Of a stretch of DNA of 29,526 bases, positions 1 through 6,634 are shown piece after piece (the stretch's first letter is position 1; every line of letters starts with the position of its first letter). The stretch comes from a virus. The stretch is taken from positions 1-29,526 of IMG/VR virus record IMGVR_UViG_3300020053_000594; one strand, 5' to 3'. The notes under the pieces are model-generated. The model was not told the DNA's origin. It ran no database searches and saw only the letters and a list, made by a program, of their open reading frames with translations. The translations under genes and the position numbers were made by a program.

Positions 1-914
1 TATGGCAGTCAGCGGATCTGGGATCAGGATACACAGGTGCTATATTTGTAACGGCTGATATAAATTTGTGGGATAGTACATATGGTACATACATTTTAAA
101 AGTCAACATCACAGATGACATCCTGGATATGGAAACCGCAGGCACTTTATATGGTTCAGCATCTGCCCCAGCATACTCATCAAGCATCAGTTCAGCACAG
201 ACGCAGGATATCACGGATGCAAGAAACGTAACACACAGTGGTAATGGAATCTACATCACTCAGGTTGGTAACAGTAATACACTTGACATCACACAGGACG
301 GTAATGACAACCTGATAGCGGGTGGCACTAGCACAACCAACGCCATAGTAAAGGGTGACATCACGGGAAATAACAACACCACCACAATGACGCAGACGGG
401 TGACAACAACGCAATACTGTTTGACATCACGGGTGACTATAATTCTACTACAATTGAACAGGGTGGTGCCGCAGGATCAGATGACAACAGAATAGAATTT
501 AATGTTAATGGTGACTACAACACTATCAGTAGCACACAAATACACAACAATGGTGTAGGAACCAATGGACACTATCTTGGCTTGGACGTTGATGGAAACA
601 GCAACAACATTTTAACAAGTCAAACCAATGACGGAGACAAGAAAGCATTTATTTCAGTACAGGGTGATGACAATGATATAGATCTGTATCAACAAGGATC
701 AGGATCACACTACGTTGAAATAGACGTGGGCAGTGATCAAACTGTCGACATCACACAAGACGGAACAGGCAATCACAATGCTTCCGTTTCAATGACGGGG
801 TATGCGTCAGGACTTGATCTTACACAAGACAGTTCGACAGGGCAAACATATTCTATCAATCAAAACTGTTTAACAGTCACAGGGTGTGGCACAACAACAG
901 TTACTCAGCAGTAA
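1..914 (+). CDS. Curlin-repeat (CsgA/CsgB-like) protein, 5' partial
   Basis: The reading frame is open from base 3 to the TAA at 912-914, so the true start lies upstream of the window. A TTG at 66 is in frame but has no convincing ribosome binding site. The protein is rich in Asn, Asp, Gly, Thr and Gln. It repeats a curlin-like unit of the form (I/M/L)TQ-x-G-x-x-N, for example ITQVGNSN, ITQDGNDN, MTQTGDNN and ITQDGTGN, roughly every 20-25 residues. Curlin repeats form the beta-solenoid of the curli amyloid fibre subunits CsgA and CsgB. A possible disulfide pair sits near the C-terminus (NQNCLTVTGCG). The protein is probably exported and self-assembling, either in the virion or on the infected cell. 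The next gene encodes a secreted protein, which fits a surface or curli-type cassette. A beta-helical adhesin without amyloid character is the alternative. Confidence 0.72.
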   Translation, partial: WQSADLGSGYTGAIFVTADINLWDSTYGTYILKVNITDDILDMETAGTLYGSASAPAYSSSISSAQTQDITDARNVTHSGNGIYITQVGNSNTLDITQDGNDNLIAGGTSTTNAIVKGDITGNNNTTTMTQTGDNNAILFDITGDYNSTTIEQGGAAGSDDNRIEFNVNGDYNTISSTQIHNNGVGTNGHYLGLDVDGNSNNILTSQTNDGDKKAFISVQGDDNDIDLYQQGSGSHYVEIDVGSDQTVDITQDGTGNHNASVSMTGYASGLDLTQDSSTGQTYSINQNCLTVTGCGTTTVTQQ

Positions 915-934
915 GCAGAAGAGAGGGCAATACA

Positions 935-1363
935 ATGAGGGATAACTTAATAGCATTCGGACTACTCGCCGCGGCAGTGGTGTCATGGGTCTGGGTAGCA
1001 ACAGCAGAAGCAAGCGAAAATAATAATGCAATTAAAGGTTGCTTGGCAATTAATGGATATCATCCAAAGGACTTTGATACCTTTGAATGGAACAAAGCCG
1101 CAGGGTGTTATCAAAACTGGAAAGCAGAGCAAAACAGACAGGAACTGGCAGAACTACGTGACTTCTTAAAGCACAATCCACGTTACAGAGTACCAGGACA
1201 AAGTTTAAATCGTTGTTGGGGTAAACCTAGAGAAATGCCGTTTGAAAGTGCATACATTGAAAAGACGGGTGACGGCTTTAAAGCAGGCGTAAGTTACAAA
1301 GATACACTGCCAGCAGGATGCTACGAAAACACACCGTGGGATAATCGCAATGCTTTACAATAG
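935..1363 (+). CDS. Secreted four-cysteine protein of unknown function
   Basis: This gene encodes 142 residues. The ATG at 935 is preferred because GAGAGGG (921-927) lies just upstream, the same kind of ribosome binding site as at the DNA ligase gene; a GTG at 884 is in frame but would overlap the curlin gene. Residues about 6-26 form a Sec signal peptide with a hydrophobic core and a likely cleavage after AEA. The mature part has exactly four cysteines (36, 58, 94, 129), each in a Gly-Cys or Arg-Cys context (GCLA, GCYQ, RCWG, GCYE). That pattern suggests two disulfide bonds in the periplasm or outside the cell. I do not recognise the family. Its position 20 bp after the curlin gene suggests a partner in export or assembly of that fibre, but it does not resemble CsgE, CsgF or CsgG to me. 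Confidence 0.7.
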   Translation: MRDNLIAFGLLAAAVVSWVWVATAEASENNNAIKGCLAINGYHPKDFDTFEWNKAAGCYQNWKAEQNRQELAELRDFLKHNPRYRVPGQSLNRCWGKPREMPFESAYIEKTGDGFKAGVSYKDTLPAGCYENTPWDNRNALQ

Positions 1364-1451
1364 ATACTTTTGGATAGTAATTCTAATACTCTTAACAGTG
1401 ATTAATTATGTTGCTTGGATTGAAAGAGTAAGATATTTGCAGGGGTTATAA
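1350..1451 (+). CDS. 33-residue single-pass membrane peptide
   Basis: This short frame starts at an ATG overlapping the end of the preceding gene by 14 nt and ends at TAA 1449-1451, just before the terminator hairpin. The translation has a short polar N-terminus (MLYNRYF), about 17 strongly hydrophobic residues (WIVILILLTVINYVAWI) and a charged tail (ERVRYLQGL). That is the shape of a small inner-membrane protein. The overlap suggests translational coupling to the secreted protein. It could be a small holin-like or accessory membrane peptide. It is short enough that chance cannot be excluded, but the clean membrane topology and the filled gap before the terminator favour a gene. Confidence 0.45.
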   Translation: MLYNRYFWIVILILLTVINYVAWIERVRYLQGL

Positions 1452-1461
1452 GGAAATAAAA

Positions 1462-1488
1462 AAAGAGAGTGGATAAACCACTCTCTTT
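1462..1488. terminator. Hairpin terminator after the curlin cassette, possibly bidirectional
   Basis: A perfect 11-bp stem (AAAGAGAGTGG, loop ATAAA, CCACTCTCTTT) lies just after the 33-residue frame. On the + strand the U-tract is only three bases. On the - strand the stem is followed by seven T residues, so it is a stronger intrinsic terminator in that direction. It probably ends the curlin transcript and may also stop leftward transcription. Confidence 0.7.
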
Positions 1489-1563
1489 AGTACGAGTGCC
1501 CTCACGCTCTAACTACTATTATTTAGACGATATCATCAAAATATTAAATTGGTGTTTAATCAC

Positions 1564-1592
1564 TTGACAAATGCAATTAAAGGTGTTACTAT
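1564..1592 (+). promoter_or_regulatory. sigma70-type promoter for the protease genes
   Basis: TTGACA (1564-1569), a 17-bp spacer and TACTAT (1587-1592) give a near-consensus host-type promoter. Transcription would start near 1599, followed by the GAGG ribosome binding site (1614-1617) and the ATG at 1623. A 6-bp inverted repeat (ATTAAA, 1543-1548, and TTTAAT, 1555-1560) sits directly upstream of the -35 box and could be an operator. Confidence 0.75.
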
Positions 1593-1622
1593 ATACAAAT
1601 ACTAAAAATTTACGAGGTATAA

Positions 1623-2123
1623 ATGTTCCTAACTATCACTGGCGGCACTAAAACTCAAAGAATGGCTGTTGAAAGCATAGCACAGTATTCTGGTGCAAAA
1701 CTAATGAGTCCTCGATTATACCCTAAAATAGAAGTTGATATTGAACTATCTAGTAAACTTTTTAAACAAGATAATGTAATTGGTGACATTATTTGGGAAG
1801 ATCGCAATCATAAACCTCGTTGGTTTACTATGCGGGTAGATACTGGTGTTAGTAAAAGACGTATGTTAGAAACAATAGCACACGAAATGGTGCATATTGC
1901 TCAATTTGCTACAGGTAGACTAGTAGAACTTGATCGTACACGATATCATCGTTGGGAAGGTAAAGTTTATAAAAAGCAACCAGATTATTGGGATCGTCCT
2001 TGGGAAATCGAAGCACATGGTAGAGAGTGTGGATTGTTTCTTCAGTGGGTTGAGGAAAATAATTTACAGGATCAAGCATGGACTTGGGACGACTTGGATA
2101 AGTACAAACAAGCATATGAGTAA
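1623..2123 (+). CDS. SprT-like zinc metalloprotease
   Basis: This gene encodes 166 residues, and the start is supported by the GAGG ribosome binding site six bases upstream. The centre holds the zinc-protease motif HEMVH (H87, E88, H91) within ETIAHEMVHIAQF. A downstream segment, PWEIEAHGREC (about 126-136), is placed to give the third zinc ligand, as in SprT/WSS1-type minigluzincins. The expected role is cleavage of a protein substrate, possibly DNA-bound or host protein. The substrate cannot be told from sequence. The gene is first in the operon behind a strong promoter and overlaps the ClpP-like gene by 8 nt, so two unrelated proteases are made together. I see no signal peptide, so it should act in the cytoplasm. 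Confidence 0.75.
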   Translation: MFLTITGGTKTQRMAVESIAQYSGAKLMSPRLYPKIEVDIELSSKLFKQDNVIGDIIWEDRNHKPRWFTMRVDTGVSKRRMLETIAHEMVHIAQFATGRLVELDRTRYHRWEGKVYKKQPDYWDRPWEIEAHGRECGLFLQWVEENNLQDQAWTWDDLDKYKQAYE

Positions 2124-2685
2124 TAAACAATACGAAAATTGGGGTGCATCAGACGCTATCGAGAGAAACTTACTCGATAACGATATATTCTATTTGAGTG
2201 GAGACATTGCTAACGAGAATGTTAGTGACACCATTAAATGGATACTTTCTGCTAATCTGCATAAGAAACCAAAACGCACACTTAAACTTTACATTAACAC
2301 TTATGGTGGAGATCTGTATGAAGCATTTGCTCTTATCGATGTAATGAAAAACAGTTACCATAACATCAGCACAATTGGTATTGGCGCTGTCATGAGTGCA
2401 GGATTCTTAATCTTTGCAAGTGGTAAACAAGGCGAGAGATATATTGGTAAAAACGCAGGTAGCATGAATCACCAACATACAGACTCAATGGAATCTAAAA
2501 TGCATGATATGAGAGCGCAAATGAAAGAAAATCAAAATTGTGAACTTCGTTGCTTGAATATCCTAAAAGAGGCTACTGGTATGACAATACAAGAAGTCCG
2601 TAATAAGTTTATTAAAAACCCTTCAGATCAATATTATACAGCAAAACAACTAATCGATTTAGGTATTGCTGACCACATACTTTGA
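2116..2685 (+). CDS. Divergent ClpP-like serine protease (S14 family)
   Basis: This gene encodes 189 residues from the ATG at 2116, which overlaps the SprT-like gene by 8 nt. The ClpP/crotonase fold is recognisable from LYINTYGGDLYEAFALIDVM (about 58-77), which matches FYINSPGGS-type sequence in ClpP. It also has GAVMSAGF with Ser94, SMNHQH with His119, and NPSDQYYTAKQLIDLGIADHI with Asp171. The Ser-His spacing of 25 residues equals that of the canonical ClpP in this window (S99, H124), so the catalytic triad looks intact. The rest differs strongly from cellular ClpP, as in the phage-type ClpP-like proteins and the ClpR-like subunits. It could form its own barrel or mix with the second ClpP at 6047. 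It may act on host proteins or as a head-maturation-type protease, though it is not next to capsid genes here. Confidence 0.8.
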   Translation: MSNKQYENWGASDAIERNLLDNDIFYLSGDIANENVSDTIKWILSANLHKKPKRTLKLYINTYGGDLYEAFALIDVMKNSYHNISTIGIGAVMSAGFLIFASGKQGERYIGKNAGSMNHQHTDSMESKMHDMRAQMKENQNCELRCLNILKEATGMTIQEVRNKFIKNPSDQYYTAKQLIDLGIADHIL

Positions 2686-2696
2686 TAAAAAAGTTC

Positions 2697-2725
2697 TTGA
2701 CTTTTTGATTGTTTTCTGTTATTAT
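2697..2725 (+). promoter_or_regulatory. sigma70-type promoter
   Basis: TTGACT (2697-2702), a 17-bp spacer and TATTAT (2720-2725) lie in the gap between the ClpP-like gene and the gene at 2762. The predicted start is near 2732, giving a leader of about 30 nt. Confidence 0.7.
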
Positions 2726-2761
2726 TAACATATATTAAACAAACAAAGGCTTAGAACAGGC

Positions 2762-3454
2762 ATGAAAACATACAACACTATTGATATTTTAGCGTTATCT
2801 TTCGCCGCACATCGTATCAACGATGGTTATGTTCGTGAAACACGTCGGTATAGTGAAGAAGATAATAGTACAAAGTTTTCAAACAAAGAATTACTTCGCT
2901 ATCATTTTATGGAAAAGATAGAATATAGGCCTTTAGACTTTAAACAGTTTATGGCATTTCCAGAAGATGTAGAAAATGCAAAACAAGCAGTTATATTTCT
3001 AAACAAAGAAAACACACTACAAGTTATGGCAGGTACAGTATCTAGTTTTATGGATAGCCTGTTAAAATGTATAAACAGCGAAACAGTTACAGTACAGGAA
3101 TTCGGCGTAGTTACATTACTACCTAAAGTCTATTTTGAAACAAAAGAAAAAAAAGAATTTAAGAAAAAGATTAAAACAGAATTTAGTGAAAGTGTACACA
3201 TAGGCTCAGTAGGCACAAAAATAGAAGGAAAGGTTGTTATAGATGATATCCGATTTGTAGATAAGTTTGGATGTCATGTAGTAAATGGTCATATCGATTC
3301 TAACCTAGTTACATTTTTTAAAGAATTCAATGCTGGTACAGTAGTACCTAAAAAAGGTGATGTTCTAAAAATTAAAGGTAAAGTTAAACGTCATGGTGAA
3401 AATTTTACTACTAGAATACCAGAAACGCAGTTGAATTACGTTAGAATTGTTTAA
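2762..3454 (+). CDS. Phage protein of unknown function with possible C-terminal OB-like domain
   Basis: This gene encodes 230 residues, has its own promoter, and starts at the first ATG after it; the ribosome binding site is weak. The N-terminal half (about 1-115) is probably alpha-helical with no motif I recognise. A lysine-rich linker (KEKKEFKKKIKTEF, about 128-141) follows. The C-terminal 90 residues alternate beta-type segments and include IEGKVVIDDIRFVDKFGCHVV and GDVLKIKGKVKRHG, which suggest a small OB- or SH3-like beta barrel that could bind nucleic acid. This fold call is inference from pattern only. There is no signal peptide or membrane segment. The two-domain form and the early-type promoter would suit a DNA or RNA metabolism role. 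Confidence 0.6.
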   Translation: MKTYNTIDILALSFAAHRINDGYVRETRRYSEEDNSTKFSNKELLRYHFMEKIEYRPLDFKQFMAFPEDVENAKQAVIFLNKENTLQVMAGTVSSFMDSLLKCINSETVTVQEFGVVTLLPKVYFETKEKKEFKKKIKTEFSESVHIGSVGTKIEGKVVIDDIRFVDKFGCHVVNGHIDSNLVTFFKEFNAGTVVPKKGDVLKIKGKVKRHGENFTTRIPETQLNYVRIV

Positions 3455-3488
3455 GTATAATATAACGTAATAAGGAAATTATGATAGT

Positions 3489-3704
3489 ATGGATGACAAT
3501 AAAATTGAAACAACTAAGTTTGAAACATCACTTGATGACGGAGATTGGGGTTTGATTATCTCTGCTGACGGTGATTTAAAAGGTTTGTTTATTCCGGAAG
3601 GATCTGATGAGGATCAAGTACCGGAAAGCATTGTACACATCTGCGAACAGTATTTTGGAGTGGACTTATCGCAAGATGATAACAATAAACCACTCCTCCA
3701 TTGA
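3489..3704 (+). CDS. Small acidic protein of unknown function
   Basis: This gene encodes 71 residues from ATG 3489, with AAGGA (3472-3476) upstream. The product is very acidic, with many Asp and Glu and little Lys or Arg (DDGDWGLIISADGDLKGLF, then EGSDEDQVPESIVHICEQYFGVDL). It resembles short hypothetical proteins of marine T4-like phages. Its 3' end contains CTCCT (3693-3697), which can pair with the ribosome binding site of the next gene, rpsU. The strong negative charge could mimic DNA or make it a small inhibitor, but nothing in the sequence proves this. Confidence 0.6.
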   Translation: MDDNKIETTKFETSLDDGDWGLIISADGDLKGLFIPEGSDEDQVPESIVHICEQYFGVDLSQDDNNKPLLH

Positions 3705-3716
3705 ATAAAAGGAGAT
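3693..3716 (+). promoter_or_regulatory. Strong ribosome binding site of rpsU with possible sequestering hairpin
   Basis: AAAGGAGAT (3708-3716) is one of the best Shine-Dalgarno sequences in the window and sits two bases before the rpsU ATG at 3719. Its AGGAG (3710-3714) is complementary to CTCCT (3693-3697) at the end of the previous gene, which would give a 5-bp hairpin with a 12-base loop. Translation of the upstream gene would open it. The pairing is weak, so regulation here is a suggestion. Confidence 0.4.
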
Positions 3717-3718
3717 AG

Positions 3719-3919
3719 ATGACAACTATAATAGTAAAAAATAATAACGTTGAGAAGGCATTAAGAGTCTTAAAAAGAAAACAAAAGAAAGATGGTTTCT
3801 TAAACGATTTAAAAGACAGGCAGTATTATCAAAAGCCTAGCGAAAAAAGAAGACTTGCTAAGAAACGCGGTATAGCAAGATGGAAGAAGGATCAAAAAAC
3901 TCGTGAAGAGACAATTTAA
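3719..3919 (+). CDS. rpsU: Ribosomal protein bS21
   Basis: This gene encodes 66 residues. It shows the bS21 pattern along its whole length: an N-terminal VKNNNVEKALRVLKRK strand-helix start, then DGFLNDLKDRQYYQKPSEKRR, then a very basic tail (RLAKKRGIARWKKDQKTR). Cellular bS21 is of similar length and binds the 30S platform near the anti-Shine-Dalgarno end of 16S rRNA, where it helps translation initiation. Virus-encoded bS21 is known in pelagiphages and other phages, and it may alter which mRNAs host ribosomes start on. The gene has a strong ribosome binding site and overlaps the next gene by 17 nt. No residue stands out as lost. The assignment is by family pattern and is firm. Confidence 0.92.
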   Translation: MTTIIVKNNNVEKALRVLKRKQKKDGFLNDLKDRQYYQKPSEKRRLAKKRGIARWKKDQKTREETI

Positions 3920-4658
3920 ATATAATGGAACAGGGTGGATTGAAGAAGGTTCTAAATTTCAAATTAGGAAACCTTTTGGCCCTAGCATATATATTAGTCA
4001 CTTTACTGACGAAGAATTAAACTTCTTAAAAAAATTAGCCATTGACGCAAAAACTAAAGGTGACTCAATGGGACAAACACTAAGTGGTAATATTAAAGGT
4101 CAATATGATCTACAAAATATTGGCACTTCTAATGATCAAGAAAGATTCTTTACCATAATGACAGAGCATTGTAATAACTATATTCGTAGTGCATTACAAG
4201 TTACCAACTACGAGCAAATGCCTGGCGAAGAAGAACATGATCTTAAAATTCAACTACAAGGATTTCCTTGGGTTAACTTTACTCAAGCAGGGGAATTTAA
4301 TCCAATGCATACACATCCTAATAGTTTAATCAGTGCAAGTTTGTATATCGATATTCCGGAACAGATCGCACAAGAAAAAGAACCAACTAAAGAATATAGT
4401 AATCAACCCGTACCAGGAGACATTACATTCTCAGCAGGATTAGTTGATGACCTTTGGCAGTCTAGTCATATTAACTATACACCAAAGACCGGAGATTGCA
4501 TTTTCTTTCCAGGCAACATACGTCATGCTGTGTATCCTTTTAAAAGCGATGTTACACGGATAACAATGAGTTTTAATATTGCTCAATTTGGATTTGTTAA
4601 AAAAGAAGATAATAAACCAGCACCTTATAAAATGTGGATAAACGATTATGACAATTAA
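3903..4658 (+). CDS. 2OG-Fe(II) oxygenase (PF13759/TIGR02466 type)
   Basis: This gene encodes 251 residues. The start is GTG at 3903, inside the end of rpsU, with AAGGA (3887-3891) upstream; no ATG occurs in this frame before codon 56. The core reads WVNFTQAGEFNPMHTHPNS followed by LISASLYIDIP (about 123-152). His136 and His138 are metal-ligand candidates in the HxHP element typical of this family. The second half has the distal pair FFPGNIRHAVYPF (His208) and TRITMSFNIA (Arg219, which would bind 2-oxoglutarate). It should therefore be an active Fe(II)/2OG hydroxylase of unknown substrate. Such enzymes are numerous in T4-like marine phages. Two relatives lie in this window, at 8810 (degenerate) and 19713 (intact). 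Confidence 0.8.
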   Translation: MKRQFKYNGTGWIEEGSKFQIRKPFGPSIYISHFTDEELNFLKKLAIDAKTKGDSMGQTLSGNIKGQYDLQNIGTSNDQERFFTIMTEHCNNYIRSALQVTNYEQMPGEEEHDLKIQLQGFPWVNFTQAGEFNPMHTHPNSLISASLYIDIPEQIAQEKEPTKEYSNQPVPGDITFSAGLVDDLWQSSHINYTPKTGDCIFFPGNIRHAVYPFKSDVTRITMSFNIAQFGFVKKEDNKPAPYKMWINDYDN

Positions 4659-5376
4659 TGTATATTGGGCAAGAGCGATTGCACCAGGTAGTGGAGAACG
4701 CCATTTTATTTCACCATTGCGTTTCTCTGAACCTACATTCTTACATAAACATATTGATTATAAGGACTACTTAGGTCCAGCATTGTTACACTGTCCAGGC
4801 ATGGTTGACGAAATGACCAAGACTGTTGTTATTAAGAGTCCTGTAACAGTGTCATTAGAATATCCAGATGATGGAAAATTAAAAGTACACGGACAAGATC
4901 CAGAGTTTGGAAGTATATTTTTCGGACAGCCACAAGGCAAGAACGGAATACATCAACTAGGGTTTGGATATATTTTCTTTGCAGATAAACCTTTGATGGC
5001 AACTAACTTACCTGCTTATTATGATATTAATGGCTACACTGAAAACGTTCAAGCATTGTGTGGCAGTTATGATATTGGAAGGTGGCTACGTCCAGGTGTA
5101 AGACCTCTCTTTCAAATGAAGCCAGGTAAAGATAGAGTTGATATTCGAGAGGGAGATGCTTTAATGTATGTTAAGTTTAACACAGACGAAAAGATTAACT
5201 TTATTGAATTTGATTCAAAAGAATTAGATGACATGGGATTTCATAGTCCTGTTACTGCTTGTATTAGTTTAAAAAACCAACTTCCGCCGACGCCTTTATG
5301 GAAGTGTTACGAGTATTTTGATAATGCTCGTATGCGTCAAAAAGTATTAAAAATTGTAAAGAGGAATAAAGTATAA
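4648..5376 (+). CDS. Conserved-type phage protein of unknown function
   Basis: This gene encodes 242 residues, overlaps the 2OG oxygenase by 11 nt and ends in a TAATG overlap with the next gene, so it is tightly coupled. The sequence is soluble and beta-rich. Landmarks include HCPGMVDEMTKTVVIKSPVTVSLEY (52-76), GIHQLGFGYIFFADKP (near 100-115), RWLRPGVRPLFQMKPGKDRVDI (near 145-166) and EGDALMYVKFNTDEKINFIEF. The last two segments look like a cupin-style double-stranded beta-helix. I cannot name the family with confidence. Its tight pairing with a 2OG oxygenase could mean a partner or substrate relation, but shared operon position is the only support. Confidence 0.6.
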   Translation: MTINVYWARAIAPGSGERHFISPLRFSEPTFLHKHIDYKDYLGPALLHCPGMVDEMTKTVVIKSPVTVSLEYPDDGKLKVHGQDPEFGSIFFGQPQGKNGIHQLGFGYIFFADKPLMATNLPAYYDINGYTENVQALCGSYDIGRWLRPGVRPLFQMKPGKDRVDIREGDALMYVKFNTDEKINFIEFDSKELDDMGFHSPVTACISLKNQLPPTPLWKCYEYFDNARMRQKVLKIVKRNKV

Positions 5377-5804
5377 TGTTAAGAAAAATGTTAAATGGTG
5401 AAGAACATTTAATTGCAAACGATCCTGTTCGACCACATATTCCAGTAACTGATCGAGTTAAAAACGGACGTGAAGTATATGTTTTAGAAAACGAAAACAA
5501 AGAGATTGACGCTGTCTTATGTATAGCGTATACTAGTGATGTACCTACAAACGAAAAAGATATGGAAGATTTGTTACAGCCAGACGGTCCTGTAGCAGTT
5601 GCTTACACAGTTTGGAGTTACAGTAAAGGTTCAGGTAGAACTATTATTAACTTGGCTAGAGAACATATTAAAGAAAATAAAAATATCTTTCGCTTAGTAA
5701 CCTTGAGTCCTTTAACAGAAATGGCTAGAACGTTTCATTTAAGGAACGGAGCATTATTTCTAAATAAGCATAAAGACTGTCAAAACTTTGAATATGAACT
5801 ATAA
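5376..5804 (+). CDS. GNAT-like acetyltransferase family protein
   Basis: This gene encodes 142 residues, with its ATG overlapping the previous stop by one base (TAATG). The second half shows a GNAT-like order. There is a strand DAVLCIAYT, then VAVAYTVWSYSKGSGRTIINLAREHI, where KGSGRTI stands where the acetyl-CoA pyrophosphate loop (R/Q-x-x-G-x-G/A) would be. Then come IFRLVTLSPLT and EMARTFHLRNGALFL, matching the typical A-x-x-F-x-x-x-x-G ending of the fold. The target is unknown and could be an amino group on a protein, antibiotic-like molecule or sugar. It lies between an unknown gene and a small gene upstream of clpP. The call rests on pattern only, and a non-catalytic GNAT fold is possible. 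Confidence 0.55.
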   Translation: MLRKMLNGEEHLIANDPVRPHIPVTDRVKNGREVYVLENENKEIDAVLCIAYTSDVPTNEKDMEDLLQPDGPVAVAYTVWSYSKGSGRTIINLAREHIKENKNIFRLVTLSPLTEMARTFHLRNGALFLNKHKDCQNFEYEL

Positions 5805-5819
5805 TAGTAAAGGATAAAC

Positions 5820-6047
5820 ATGAGAACAATATACGAAGAAAATTGCAAACTAACTTGCACAGACAAAGACCAAGTTGTTGAAGCAGTAGTAATGCAATAC
5901 ACACCTAAAGATTATTTGACAGTAGTGCTTGCAACAAATAAAATTCATATGAAATGGAATGGTAAGTTATTCGTAGGTAATGCCGCCGGTTTAGAATTTA
6001 CTTCATCTGGACCAAATGAAATTAATGTTAAGGAGGGAAGATACTAA
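5820..6047 (+). CDS. Small conserved-type phage protein of unknown function
   Basis: This gene encodes 75 residues and starts at ATG 5820 with AAAGGA upstream. The product has two cysteines near the start (NCKLTCTD) and alternating hydrophobic segments ([29 protein letters not shown], then [15 protein letters not shown]) consistent with a small beta-barrel. There is no signal peptide. It ends in a TAATG overlap with clpP, whose strong ribosome binding site (AAGGAGG, 6030-6036) lies inside this gene. Translation of the two is therefore probably coupled. I do not recognise a named family. Confidence 0.6.
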   Translation: MRTIYEENCKLTCTDKDQVVEAVVMQYTPKDYLTVVLATNKIHMKWNGKLFVGNAAGLEFTSSGPNEINVKEGRY

Positions 6048-6634
6048 TGCCTAATTTAGTACCAATTGTTGTAGAACGTGAAGCAAAAGGAGAACGTTCG
6101 TATGATATTTTTAGTCGGTTATTAAAAGATCGAATTATTATGCTAGATACAGATGTTAATCAACATAGTGCTAGTCTTATTGTTTCACAATTATTATTTT
6201 TAGAAAGTGAAAACCAAACAAAGCCTATTAGTTTTTATATTAATAGTCCTGGAGGTAGTGTAACAGCAGGTATGAGTATCTATGATACTATGCAGTTTAT
6301 TAAATCTCCTGTACATACTATTGTAATGGGACAAGCGGCTAGTATGGGGTCATTGTTAGCGTGTGCCGGTGAACCAGGTAAACGTAAAATCTTGCCTAAT
6401 GCTAGACATATGATTCACCAACCATTAGGTGGTATGCAAGGACAAGCAAGCGATGTTGAAATCCAAGCAAAAGAACTTGTACGTTGGAAGAAAGTGTTAA
6501 CAGAAATCTATGTTGAACACACAGGCAAAGATTATGCTACATTAGAACACGATATGGATCGTGATAACTTTATGACAGCAAAAGAAGCAGTTGAATACGG
6601 CTTAGCAGACACAGTAGTTACAAAGCGTGGATAA
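6047..6634 (+). CDS. clpP: ATP-dependent Clp protease proteolytic subunit
   Basis: This gene encodes 195 residues, the usual ClpP length without a long propeptide. All family landmarks are present: N-terminal axial segment [49 protein letters not shown], Ser99 in GQAASMGS, His124 in MIHQPLGG, and Asp173 in [19 protein letters not shown]. The protein should form the 14-subunit chamber that works with an AAA+ unfoldase such as host ClpX or ClpA; no unfoldase gene is in this window. It is far closer to bacterial ClpP than the gene at 2116 is, which suggests a host-derived auxiliary gene. A very strong ribosome binding site (AAGGAGG) precedes it, so high expression is expected. The next gene overlaps by 8 nt. 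Confidence 0.95.
   Translation: MPNLVPIVVEREAKGERSYDIFSRLLKDRIIMLDTDVNQHSASLIVSQLLFLESENQTKPISFYINSPGGSVTAGMSIYDTMQFIKSPVHTIVMGQAASMGSLLACAGEPGKRKILPNARHMIHQPLGGMQGQASDVEIQAKELVRWKKVLTEIYVEHTGKDYATLEHDMDRDNFMTAKEAVEYGLADTVVTKRG

Noticed and set aside
884-934. Longer start (GTG 884) for the secreted four-Cys protein
   Set aside because: It lies inside the curlin gene and adds a polar stretch that would hide the signal peptide; ATG 935 has a good ribosome binding site.
1930-2115. Longer N-terminus of the divergent ClpP-like protein
   Set aside because: The extra codons lie within the SprT-like gene and do not resemble ClpP. ATG 2116 makes an 8-nt overlap of the usual kind.
3431-3461. Possible promoter TTGAAT with TATAAT before the acidic gene at 3489
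   Set aside because: The spacer is 19 bp and the -35 box is weak, so it is well below the other seven sites, though the TATAAT alone is good.
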